Shown piece after piece: positions 1 to 10,750 of a stretch of DNA of 64,000 bases (position 1 is its first letter; every line of letters starts with the position of its first letter). Below the pieces are notes generated by a model. It saw only the letters and a list, made by a program, of their open reading frames with translations, was not told the origin of the DNA and ran no database searches. Origin of the DNA: Breviolum minutum Mf 1.05b.01 (lineage: Eukaryota > Sar > Dinophyceae > Suessiales > Symbiodiniaceae). A program made the position numbers and the translations under genes. The stretch lies in contig DF240840.1 of NCBI GenBank assembly GCA_000507305.1, positions 36,100 to 100,099 on the forward strand. The letters run 5' to 3'.

Positions 1-192
1 CCACCGAAAAAACACCACCACAAAAACACCACCAGAAAAACACCACCACAAAAACATCACCACAAAAACACCNCCTTTTACACCAGACACCTTTTACACC
101 AGACGCCTTTTACACCAAACACCCTTTACATTTACCGACTTTTACACCACACCTTTCACACCAAACACCTTTTACATCAAGCACCTTTTACA
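1..192. repeat. CA-rich tandem repeat
   Basis: Degenerate short tandem units dominate the left edge: first copies of an ACACCACCACAAAA-like unit, then copies of a CTTTTACACCA-like unit to about 190. One N interrupts it at 73. No coding signal was seen. The second unit type reappears loosely near 7000-7110 (TTACACCA blocks). Confidence 0.7.
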
Positions 193-562
193 CTACCCCA
201 GGCAGGCAGACCAGGGTGGATTCGAGCCTCTGACCCCAACGCACCGTACCAAAATTGCCTAGTGGTACAAACGGCTGCCAGACACTCAAAACCGGCACCC
301 TAAACACCTTCTATTTCTGCCAAAAAAGGCCCCTGTGTCAACCACCCCCCTCCCCCACACCCCCTCCTTATTCTCACTTCGTTCGCAAGGTGAAACTACG
401 CCTAGCCTACCGGCTGGCTTTCGTAAAAAAAGAAAAGGGAACGATGTCATGAAGTACTGTCAAAAAAAATAATCTTGTTTTGTGCTGCAAAAAAAAGTTG
501 GATCCAGGACTACTTCATTGTAACAATGGGAGGAAAAAAACGCGTCATCTTGTTTTTTGGAC
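193..562. other. no gene seen
   Basis: C-rich, low-complexity DNA (around 340-370) followed by A-rich DNA. No frame has a family signature or plausible exon boundaries. I see nothing functional. Confidence 0.5.
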
Positions 563-3096
563 CTGCACCTCAAATCGACCCCTCGTCTCGTTTCCAATTT
601 CCTAAGATCTCTGCATTGGCTGACCTTTGCCTTGGTCACTGCGGTGACCTGCTGCAAATCATTGGAATCAACAGGCTTGATACTAAGTCATAGGAAGACC
701 CCACATACCAAACGACCCAAAATAAGCCGCGTTTCTTCTTTGGTGTTGGAAGTTGTCCGTTTTTGGGGAAAATTAAGCACATTTGGGAGGGCACTGTTGG
801 CACCATAAACCGCGTTTCCAACATCATGATATATCATGCAGTATTGTTTTTTCATGCGTTTCATACTTCCTCCCATCAACGTATAGTTGACAGCATGGGC
901 AGGTTCACATGGATGCAGGGTTGCTTGAAACTACTGCTCTCAAACTTCCACAAAATCCGCAAGCTTCTGATGTTCATTTACCAAACCAATCATTGCCTCT
1001 CCCCCAACCGCACGAGGCCCATACAGGTCGGCTCATGAGGAGGGTTGGCCCCGTCCAACCTCACGCCGCACGGCTCTGGAGATGAAGCTGCCGCTTGGCA
1101 ACACTTCACATCCTATTCCCTGCAAAAAGTTACTGTACACGGGACCTACCAAGTTATCAACGAAGCAGAAAACATCGACCATTTCTTTGAAATTCTTGGC
1201 ACTAGTATGCGTTTGTATATTATTTTCAGAGATTCAAAACGCACATGTTTGCACTGCTTGCCAAATCCCCGCACGGCCCAGGTCCCCTGCACAAGCTTCC
1301 CTGAGCAGCGCACAGTGAAGCTGCTGCTGACACACACTTGAATCACACTCACATATTTCCGTGGATTGGCATTTTCAACATCTCCACAACCTGAACTAAT
1401 CCACTGGTAAGGTTGGCGTTTTGCCTGTGTAAGCTTTGGAGTCATGGCAGCAAATCTTACAGGATGTCATGCATGCTGGTAACTTTGCCCCAAAAACCTG
1501 CACACGAAAGTGGTGAACTGTCACGTCAATCCATATCCAATAAACGGCATGGTTTTTACTTGCAAGCTAACTTCATGACACATCAAACCCTGAGGGCCTC
1601 CACAAGGCCATGGCCACTGTATTCCTCAACAAATCGCCGGAGGATAGGCAAACTGCCACTGAAACGACGTGGAAAAACATTCCAATTTGCTGTCTGAGGA
1701 GCATAGCCATAGCCATAAGCATCGCAGTGACCCCATAGAATCTCCATGCCTGGCAACGTGCCAATGATTTGCACTGTTTCCTACTTCAACGACGTGTTGG
1801 AAGCTTTGTATTTCAACATTTGCTGCTTCTGCACACGGATGCAATATTTCAACCGTGTTACCCTTCAAAAATGTGAGGTCTTGAGCAAATTGCATTTCCG
1901 CGAGACACACCACTTTCTATCTTGATTCTAATACCCCTTTGTTGAACTTTGTATGCAGCTACTACACCCATACTGCCCAAGACCTATGTCAAAACTCTGC
2001 ATGATTCCAATGGTCATGTTCCAACCTAAACTAAAATGTTCGCGAGATTCCCCACCTGCGGTTTCTTTGTCCGCGCAAGAAACATGGAGAGCTTGATGCG
2101 AAACGGGCCGCAATGTACTCGTCCAGTCCCAGAAAAAGAGCGGCAAATGGAACTATGGTGCCGTTTTCACTCAAGTGTGAAAAGGACTGAGGGTGATAGA
2201 GTGATGGTGAACTGAGAGTAAGAAAGCGAAAGATAGAGAGAGAGAGAGAGGAGGGGATTCATATCCAATATCCAAATCTAATCCTCAACAGCTGATACAA
2301 GATCTGAAGCTGTTCATCATCCCACTTCCCTTTCAAAACAGCACCTCTTTCGCACGAGTGCATCGAAACCGAAGCCGGTCTTTGCAGCGAACTAGCGATC
2401 AACAGATCTGCACATCCAAGAGCGCAGAGGCCACCAAAGCGCATTCTTTTGAAAAGACTTGGCTGAATTACCTTAAGAAGGAAAGGCTACTCAGATACAA
2501 AATCTGGATCCATTTTCGCACTGTGATAATCATGCTCAATACGCGGATGTGAAGAAAAGAGAACATCGGAAACCTATCACTGGCGCACCCAGCGTAATTC
2601 TGAGTCATATCGCATGCAATTAAGCACACGCAGGTATTTGCATTGTCCTACCCATAGTCTCACTACATCCAAAAGGTTTGGGACAGACAGTGCCAAAAAA
2701 TAAGTCTCTTTGATGTTCAACGCATACACTATGAGGTTGTCACCAAACCTTTGCCAAATGGCATCTTTTGTTATGCCACCGATCCATCCATGCCACAAAT
2801 TCGCGCCATTGTCATATTCTTGCTTCAATCGAAGATGCGGGACCTCGTCTCGTCACAACTCGTGTGACAGTACTGCGAAATTGTATCAGTCTTTCTTTGT
2901 CTTTGCCATGTTTCTGTTTCCACAGGATTTTGCGGTAATGTTTCTTAATTCTTCCATGGATATCCAGTACTTCATCCAAGTTTTGCTTGGTGTGTCTCTC
3001 ATGATTGAATTTTCTTGGCCTTGCAGATCTTTCCTTATCCTCTCTCCCTCGCATGTTTAGCAGGACTTGCGTGGTTTCTATGTGCTTTTCACCCAT
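563..3096 (-). pseudogene. decayed intronless coding remnant, unidentified
   Basis: The minus strand reads as protein-like sequence in pieces broken by stops and frame changes. Examples are 2812-3096 (lysine/arginine-rich), 2577-2828 (with GANLWHGWIGG and LWVGQCKYL), 2259-2444, 1928-2146, 1626-1913 and about 690-1040 (with AVGGEAMIGLVNEHQKLADF before an in-frame stop). The pieces are co-oriented and in order, without splice-site-like boundaries, so an old retro-copied gene or retroelement reading frame is more likely than a living spliced gene. I do not recognise the family. The protein-like impression rests on composition alone. Confidence 0.3.
2233..2252. repeat. GA dinucleotide microsatellite
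   Basis: About ten consecutive AG/GA units followed by a G-rich run. It lies inside the decayed region. Confidence 0.85.
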
Positions 3097-3183
3097 GCTT
3101 TGATTATCATTCCATCATGTCTGCCAATCATTCTGAAAGTTCCCTCAAGCTTTGCTTGGTCTTGTTTTTATGATCTTGCTCAG

Positions 3184-3358
3184 CATCACCATCATCTCAC
3201 CACCATCACCACCATCATTAACACCATCATCTTACCAACACCATTACCATCATCATGTCACCAACATCTTACCTTCATCGCCATCATCATCACACTTATC
3301 GCCAGTTTCATTGTAATCTTCATCGTCATCAGCATCTTCATCGTCATCCTCATCATCG
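3184..3358. repeat. CAT/CAC trinucleotide-rich repeat
   Basis: Imperfect trinucleotide repeat of CAT, CAC and ATC units over about 170 bp. Its translations in all frames are simple-sequence artefacts (His-rich on plus, Met/Thr-rich on minus). Confidence 0.8.
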
Positions 3359-4343
3359 TTGTCATATCCGTGCATTCACTGTCTCCATTTCCCGCATAGT
3401 GTCTCATATTCTGCAGCATGAACGGCGAATGATATATAACGCGACCACATACTAAACCAGAAATCATGTCAGTGAGCAAAGCGAGCTACCACATTGATAG
3501 TACCCAAGCCCAAAGTCACCACATGATCCAAACGGGGCTCCCCCACCGCAAGGATGCCTGCTTGGTGTCCTGCTGGCGGATGGACCCGCTGGTATATATC
3601 AAATCTCTATGTATCTAAAAGGATGGCCCTTTGGATATATCTTGGCATTTTGTGTGCCATTGATACTGGAAAGGAAAGCCATCCTTCAATCTTGAATCTA
3701 TCCAATTTGCCTTATCTTGCTTCACCATTTCAGCTTCTCAACGGTGCACCTTGGCCCTCCGAAGCAAATCCTCACGTTCCATGGCATTGATACCTGGACT
3801 GTCAGGGGATGGTGCAGATCATAGGGATGCAATGCCATGGTGAGTCCTGACTCGACACGACAGGAGAAAGTCGTATTTATTTTTTCCAGTGGCAGTGGCA
3901 AACAACCTAACTTATATTGATCGTTCATGACTCATAACACAACTCCAGGTCTTATATGGATGTAATCATATCATATCATCATGTAACATGTATATATGTA
4001 TCAATCTTTGTTACAATACATATACACATACCATATATATATATATATATATGTACTACTGTATGAAGTGACATCAATTGAACTGGCAACCGATCACACA
4101 AAATGCTACAGAAGTCTCTGCGCTTTTTGACTGCAATCTCGTTGGACATGCCTTTGCCGGTGTGTTTTACACCGGGCCAACTTCAAACATGCACAGCAAC
4201 AACCTGACCGAAGTAAGCCAAATTTTGGCCTACCTTGGGAAGTATACAAAATATGTTTTTTTTCATATTTCTTCATGCTTTTTCACTGCTATATCAACAT
4301 ATCTCCAATTTTCGGAGTCTTCTAAGTCGCTCTAAGACAAGCC
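3359..4343. other. no gene seen; AT microsatellite at 4032-4052
   Basis: Only short unrelated reading frames are present. A run of about ten AT units lies at 4032-4052 in an AT-rich patch (3960-4060). The patch is downstream of the ion-channel gene, so 3' flanking sequence is likely. Confidence 0.5.
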
Positions 4344-5375
4344 TCATCCCGACATTAGTTGACCCGCCAACAACCTCTCGCGTTTCTTGGTCTCGAGGCA
4401 CATGTAGTGTAAACTCAAGGCGCCCAAAAGCACATGGATCAGCACGAAGATCGCTTCAATAACATATCTTGATATGTCCACAATTCGTTCCTCTACTATC
4501 ACAGCAGCCAATGTATTCTGTCCACCCACCAAAGCTAAAAAGGCGAAGCTTAACAAAATGTATTTGTCCAGCAGGGTCAAGTAACTAATACGTGGCAACT
4601 CTTGTGCTACCATATATTTGAAGGCCACTGACGTCAATACCAAAGTCAAAGTCACACTTAAGCGATCTGCCAAGTCTTCTGGGGCAATAGCAAAGGAAGT
4701 GAATACCAAGGCGCTAAGTAAGAAATTGGGCAAGGCGATGTTCCACATGTAGTATGCAGCACGTCTTTGCCCGATAAAATAGACATGTAACAAGGGATAT
4801 TTCTTCAAGTCTTCATCAGTACGTGATTGCATCACAGGACCTGACAAATCAAAATCCGTCATCACTGTGAATTGATTCCGTAGGATGGATTTTGTACCTG
4901 TGTAGCAATCTTCAAGAAGTTCCACTTCAGAAGATGGTCGATTGCAACTCACAGTTATCGTCAAAGGTTGGACATCAAAAGGGAAATGCTCAAGCTCGAA
5001 GCCTTCCCTAAATGAACCTCTGCAATCAGCTCTCCACTGCATGATTGTTTCACCTGCTGGTCCCTTACGCCAAGGGCATATTCCAAATTCTACCTCACTA
5101 AATTCAACAGGACTAGCAGCATTCATAAACACAATGTTGGGCTGCCACTCGCTCTGCTCCTCCTCTTTCCACATGGCACGGATGAAGAAGTGACAGTCAA
5201 ACTGTTGGGTCACTGTATCAATTCCTGACAATGAAAAGACATTCATGTAGATGTAAACACGCCTTTGCGCTTCAGAAACCTTCACAGCATCGGCCAGAGG
5301 CGGCTTAATTTCAACGAAAGGCTCCCAATTCGACTCAGTGGCGAGTCGGCTATACATAGGATCTCGCACGGACAT
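4344..5375 (-). CDS. pentameric ligand-gated ion channel, Cys-loop-lacking type
   Basis: Intronless frame of 343 codons from the first ATG at 5375. The frame stays open upstream to 5435 without an earlier ATG, so a spliced 5' exon is possible. The N-terminal half is a beta-rich ligand-binding domain with the family motif FPFDVQ at residues 131-136. The cysteines that frame this motif in animal Cys-loop receptors are absent: Leu-Thr follows where Cys is expected, as in prokaryotic-type channels. Four membrane segments follow: M1 about 207-230 (YYMWNIALPNFLLSALVF), pore-lining M2 about 238-258 (RLSVTLTLVLTSVAFKYMV), M3 about 268-292 after LPRISYLTLLDKY, and M4 about 304-326. Family knowledge implies a plasma-membrane homo- or heteropentamer gated by a small ligand. 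Ligand and ion selectivity cannot be read from the sequence. It has no same-strand neighbour within 5 kb. Confidence 0.88.
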   Translation of the reverse strand: MSVRDPMYSRLATESNWEPFVEIKPPLADAVKVSEAQRRVYIYMNVFSLSGIDTVTQQFDCHFFIRAMWKEEEQSEWQPNIVFMNAASPVEFSEVEFGICPWRKGPAGETIMQWRADCRGSFREGFELEHFPFDVQPLTITVSCNRPSSEVELLEDCYTGTKSILRNQFTVMTDFDLSGPVMQSRTDEDLKKYPLLHVYFIGQRRAAYYMWNIALPNFLLSALVFTSFAIAPEDLADRLSVTLTLVLTSVAFKYMVAQELPRISYLTLLDKYILLSFAFLALVGGQNTLAAVIVEERIVDISRYVIEAIFVLIHVLLGALSLHYMCLETKKRERLLAGQLMSG

Positions 5376-5435
5376 GGCGTGAGTGGAGCAAATCAACTTG
5401 CCTCCAAAGTTCAAAGGGTGGAGATAATCAACCAA

Positions 5436-6394
5436 TCATCAACAATTTTTGGGCTAAAACCCTCATACTATCGCAACACCTCCAACAAAAACAGGTCCAG
5501 ACTTGTCTGTGGTTGTAACTTCCAGCTGCCAACAAACCAGTGGGTGATTTTGAGGTTTTTCTTCATGAAAAGGTGCCCCTCAGCTTGAGCATCTTTTCAG
5601 GTAAGCAGAGCTGGAGGTGCCGCAGCAACAAGTCCTTACAGCAAGTCCTAGGTCGATATACCAAGTTGATCGCTCCCCCCCAAACCCCCCCTGGCACCTG
5701 AATGCTTGATGAGCGAATGCGGAGCTGACAGTTTCTGCCTGGGACCCCAAGCAATGGAAAACTCGTTGAAACGTCAAGTCATCCCGGGAAAATCCCATCG
5801 TTTGAAACGGTTTAAACCCACTAGTAGCTCCAAAATCGCTCCCTTCTGTGAGACATACTGTATATACTGCAGAGCAATACTTAAGCTTCCTCGCAAGCAC
5901 CAGCTAGCATTGTTTTCATTCTCAACCTTTGTAAGTTGGTGCATCGGACTTAAAGTGCCGTTTGTTTTGCCTGGCAAACACCATCAAAAATAGATCCATG
6001 CTGTCATGTTCCAACATCATTTTTGTCATCCAATCATTTTTCAAAATCCCGCCCGAGGTTGTCCCTACTTTTTTTCTCTTCCCCCAACGGATTGGTTCAA
6101 CGTCAAGTGGCTGACTGCGAGCTGATTCAAGGGCCTGCCATCGGATGGATGATCCAAGTTGTTATAACGACTGGTGGAATGCTCCATTTTGATCCGGGCT
6201 GAACCTTCAAAGGTTCAGCCTCTAAACCAAGGAAAAAAGCAATCACAATAATCACATGTTCAGAAGTTTGTCCTACCAATCACATCAGCCATAGCTGCAC
6301 CTCCTTCCTGGAGGATGCATCACCCGCAGAGTCCTGACCCAGATTTTCCTTCACCTGCAAAACCACCAAGGTGTAGCATGGATGTTTGTGGCGG
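5436..6394. other. no gene seen
   Basis: Upstream flank of the ion-channel gene. Short minus-strand frames (5563-5900) lack family motifs and convincing splice sites. Any promoter or 5' exon of the channel would lie here but cannot be identified. Confidence 0.45.
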
Positions 6395-6497
6395 TTTCCG
6401 AAACTAGGGGTACCCCCAAATCATCCACTTTAATAGGGTTTTCTATTATAAACCACTCCATTTTGGGGTACCCCTATTTTCGGAAACCCCCATATAG
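6395..6497. mobile_element. short inverted-repeat element (MITE-like)
   Basis: About 100 bp whose ends are inverted copies. The left arm reads GTTTCCGAAACTAGGGGTAC (from 6396) and the right arm ends GGGGTACCCCTATTTTCGGA with AAC after it. A spacer with AATCATCCACTTTAATAGGG lies between. A close relative lies at 33945-34048, so this is a dispersed element and not a local hairpin. It carries no coding capacity. Confidence 0.75.
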
Positions 6498-9400
6498 TTG
6501 GTTCCATTGATGATCTGCTCGGTTTTTCGAAGGGTTTGGGTCCCAAACAAAGCTGGAGAACCTCAAGTAGTAGACCGGTTTTATATGCAACCTGGTTTGT
6601 TGCCCTCACTTTTGTCTCTGCCAAAGCTAAAGGGTAGCCATGCTGCAGTAAATTGAATAGGCAAGCTTGCACACTAGCAGACTTCGTATCATGCAGTTTG
6701 CTAATTTTGAACAACTAAATGTCGCGTAAGTACGAAAAGTTATGTGGTGGTTGTTTGATGTCTGATATGTGGAGCTGTCTGTACATGTTCAAAAAAACGC
6801 CAAAGTGGTCTCCTCCGACGAGAAACCACGTAATAAAGAGGCTACCATTGGGCCCATGGGTATCACTTATCTATATTATATATATAGCATCTGTGAAACT
6901 ACCTTGAAAGTTTGCATGACATAAACGTGCCCTGCGTTGCAAAGGGCACAAAAGAACGGACTACTCTCTTAGCCAAAACCATAAACTTGTTACACCAAGA
7001 GGTTTTACACCTAGTTTACACCAGAAACCGTTTACTTTATGCCTTTATGCCCAAACAAAATTTGGTACACGACGGAGAAGCTGAGTAGCTTTTCCACCCT
7101 TACACCAAAGGGCACGCAAAACAGACCGCGTTATTGTAAACAAGATGCTGCTGGATGCGTTCTGTTGTATCAAACTCAGTTTTCTGTGGTACTACGGACA
7201 ACCAGGCTCAAAAATTATCTCTGATTTAAATGCTCACCCCCTGCAAGCAGGCAAGACAGCTGCCGCTTCGTTCCGTCGTATCAACCCTGCCCGAGTGATC
7301 CAATGGGCCAAAACATGCCCGGCACAGTCTGCCAGACCTCCTCCTTGCCACTCCTCGCTTTATCCTTCTCATGCTGTTTGGTCCATACGCACATATTACT
7401 CTCTCCGACACTTTCTTCTCTCGCGGAACCCTTCTCCCCGTGCTGCTGCTGTACCACCCATCCCCCGATGTATACTTTGCTCCCGTTCCTACGCGGTATA
7501 CCACAAAACGAGACCCCAAGCATCAGCGATGCTTTTCGGAAAAAAATATGGCGAAGAGAAAAAACAAAGCAACAAAGAACCTAAGTTCCAATTTCGAACC
7601 CTTAGTTCAATTTACATTCAAAAATAGAAATTTGGATCTCCCTTGCTTTGGTTGAGGCGGTTTTCTTCCCGCGATATCACCACCAGCACCGGTGGGCCTG
7701 ACTAGAGCCGAGGCATTCTTGCTTGCGAGATATGTGGTGCACTTCTCCATCAAAGTCCTGGAAAAAACTGCCCGTGACACGTCGAAGCGGAAAAGTTTCA
7801 GGTTCTCCTCGTATCACCTCATTCTCTTCGACGTCTCTTTGACACATCGCAGTAGAAAATCAAGAATCACCACAAATCCTAGTCCTATCACTATCACCCA
7901 TGTTCATCTGTTCATCCCCCACAAATCCCACATCAAACGACCTATATAAAGATGATTTTTCTCGCTTCACTCCTTCTGAAAGTCTTTCTCTCTCCGCCGA
8001 CCTGGCCAAACAAGGTGGTGCTATCAACACAATCAACACTTGGTCGTATGAAGGTTCGCTTTTTTCCAGCCACGACTCAAGCATGCCCGGGAGCACGCGA
8101 AACTTCTGCGGTGATGGTAAAGCCATGTTTACTATCATGGAATCCACGCTCCACGTCCATTGCCTGGCATATCAATCGGGAATACTTTTGCAAAAACAGG
8201 AGAAGCCTGATCCATTTGCATCTTTCCTTGGCCACTCATTGTTCGATGCTTTTGAAACTTCTTCCATTCTAAAGTCTTGGCCCAACCTCTCTTTTCGCAA
8301 CACCAACACAAACTCAACATTCTGAGTTTGAGCCTACTGTTGATCTGAAATTCCAAAAATTGCTACAATTTTTTGCCAAAAAACACCCACCGCAAAGAAA
8401 AAAACACCATTCCTTCCGGGGTGCCTGTTGAAGGTCCTGCGCCTTCGCTGCCTTCGGGGTTTCTGCTAAAGTGGAACACATCTCAGCCTGGCGCAGATCC
8501 ACAACTTGACGCCCCGAAACAGCGGAGAACACTGGAGCACAACCGTGCCGGCGCTGTGTCAATTTTTGGGAGGCCTCTTTTCGATTTTTGGGCGAATCTG
8601 CTTGCGAAATCCTACGATCGGCTAGAGTCAGGTGTAGCACCAGGCCAGCACCAAGGTCAGTTTTGGGAATAAAGCAAAACATCAATGCTATCTTCCGATG
8701 CTCCATCTATAAGCCTTTATGCATGTTGAGAGAACTCTTTGCTTCTAGCAGTGTGGATTTCCTATGATTTCGTCCTTCCCGGATCCTTTCGAGCAGACTC
8801 AATCTCATTCCGGAAGTCCAAGAACGAACACTTTGTAGTGCCCAACAAATCCTGACGTCCAGCCCCGTTGGCTTTGGTGAATGATGATAGATCAAGATTT
8901 ACAGACTGAAAACACATTCGTGAAGATCTAAGTACCATTATACAAAAGCAGAAACCAATCTGGCGCTTCAACACAATGAGTATATTATCTCTTGAATCTA
9001 CATCTAAAACGAAACATCTCTCACCTCATGGTGTTCCGATTGTTGAATTGAACTCTTCATTTAACTCGCACCTGGCGTTCTGTGATGGGCTGGGCTCGTC
9101 TGCCCATCTCAGTCCCAAAAAGCTCTGAGAAATTTCGCATGTCTGGTCCACTGGTCCTGGCATGTCATGGATCAACATAGCAAAATACATCAAAATACAA
9201 CTTCCACTTTCCATGCTTGAAGGTGAAAAAACCCATGTGTGGAACACATAACCTGGAAACCAAAAAATTTCGCACTTCTGTAAATTCTTCAAAATTGCAG
9301 CAACTCCATCCTTCGCCCCGGTCTCCTCTTTGAATCACCCAACAATGGTTCTACCTTCACATCCGTGTCCGCTTGGGGCATGGTGTTCTTCCCCGAGGCA

Positions 9401-10750
9401 GCCAAATTCGCCTGCACCCTGACAAGGATGCATCACCCAACCCCCCCCCAACTCCCAAACTGCTCAACAAGGTGCTCCCCATACAACTCGGCCTGTCACT
9501 GGCAAAGGACTGTTTGTTGGGCCTCAATCCCGCGCATACCCCCATGCGAACATATGCTGATGTGAAATTGGGGAATTGCTTGTTTTTTCACCTTAGGAGT
9601 GGAAGTCCCAAACTCTTTGATACGAATGTCCTAAACGAAAAAACCCTTAGGACTCTGCCAACCAAAAAAAAAGGGGAAGAAACCACTCGGCCCCGCTGTT
9701 CTTTCATTCCAAGGTGGAAACTCAGAATCAACAATGAGAGTGACGAGTGACGCTGTCTTCGCTGCTGCATGGCGTTCGTGAAGGGCAGAATCGATGGTCA
9801 AGAAATCAGTCTGGCGCCGGAGGCCGTTAAGAAACACAGCAGTTCTTTCATGAACTTGTTGCCATGCTGGAAACAAGCGAAAGGGCATGCGTTTGCTGCA
9901 TAAGTGAAAAACAAATAAAGATAGTTCCATGAGTTTCTAGCAACCTTCACAGCAATCGGCTACCACTAGATTCATCAAATTCCCGTCTGCTGGCGAGTTT
10001 CACCTCGGCGATGAGGTCCGAATGCTTGGCCGAAGCCGTGGTCAAACGATCCTGAAGCCATCTTTTTGCACATGCAAGGGGAGCAAAATACAGGGGGTCA
10101 CTAATATTAGCATCCCAAACCATCTTAAGAGGGAATTCACAAAAAGCTACCCTATATTTTTGGTATTTGCATTCTTTAGATCACCCCCCAGAATGGATAA
10201 GGAAACCCCTGTAAAAAATGAAAGGATCTTACCTGAGAATGATCCCTTGGCCTCGATTTATTGCTTCCCTTTTTTCCCTCACCGGTGTCGGCGATCAAAC
10301 TCACGTCGATCAAACTCAGCCGCCCCCATTCCTTTCTTCTGTTTTTCGGGCTAGCTTGTGTCAGGACGTGCTTGTAAAGTTGATCTGGCCTTCAAGACTA
10401 ATTCCTCGACTTTTTTGGCTACCTCATGAACTTGCTCAGCTCCATCACCACCCCTGCTACGCAACCATTCCAACTTGCTGTGATGGGTGGCTTCGACAGC
10501 TTTGGTTAAGGTCTCTAATGCACCTCAAGGTGCAATGTTCGAAAGTAAACAGAAAACATGGAAAAAGAAGATGGATGAAGATGGTACTAGTCAGTAACAT
10601 CAAGAATGGGTTCAACTATTGGTTTTTGAGATGGTTTTAGTAGTGTTCGGAGGCATTGTTATTGAGCCATATGGACTCTAGAACATCTTCAAAGATTCAC
10701 CACCAAAAACATCGAGTCACTCGTTTGGCGCTCGTTTGACACGTCTTGCT
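6498..10750. other. long stretch without a supported gene
   Basis: Contains TTACACCA-type repeats (6990-7110), an AT run (6866-6885) and several overlapping short frames. The most protein-like pieces are plus-strand 7371-7550 and 7900-8325 and minus-strand 8135-8250. None has a recognisable family motif, and competing frames look equally plausible. The part just left of 10751 is the 3' flank of the lipase gene. Confidence 0.45.
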
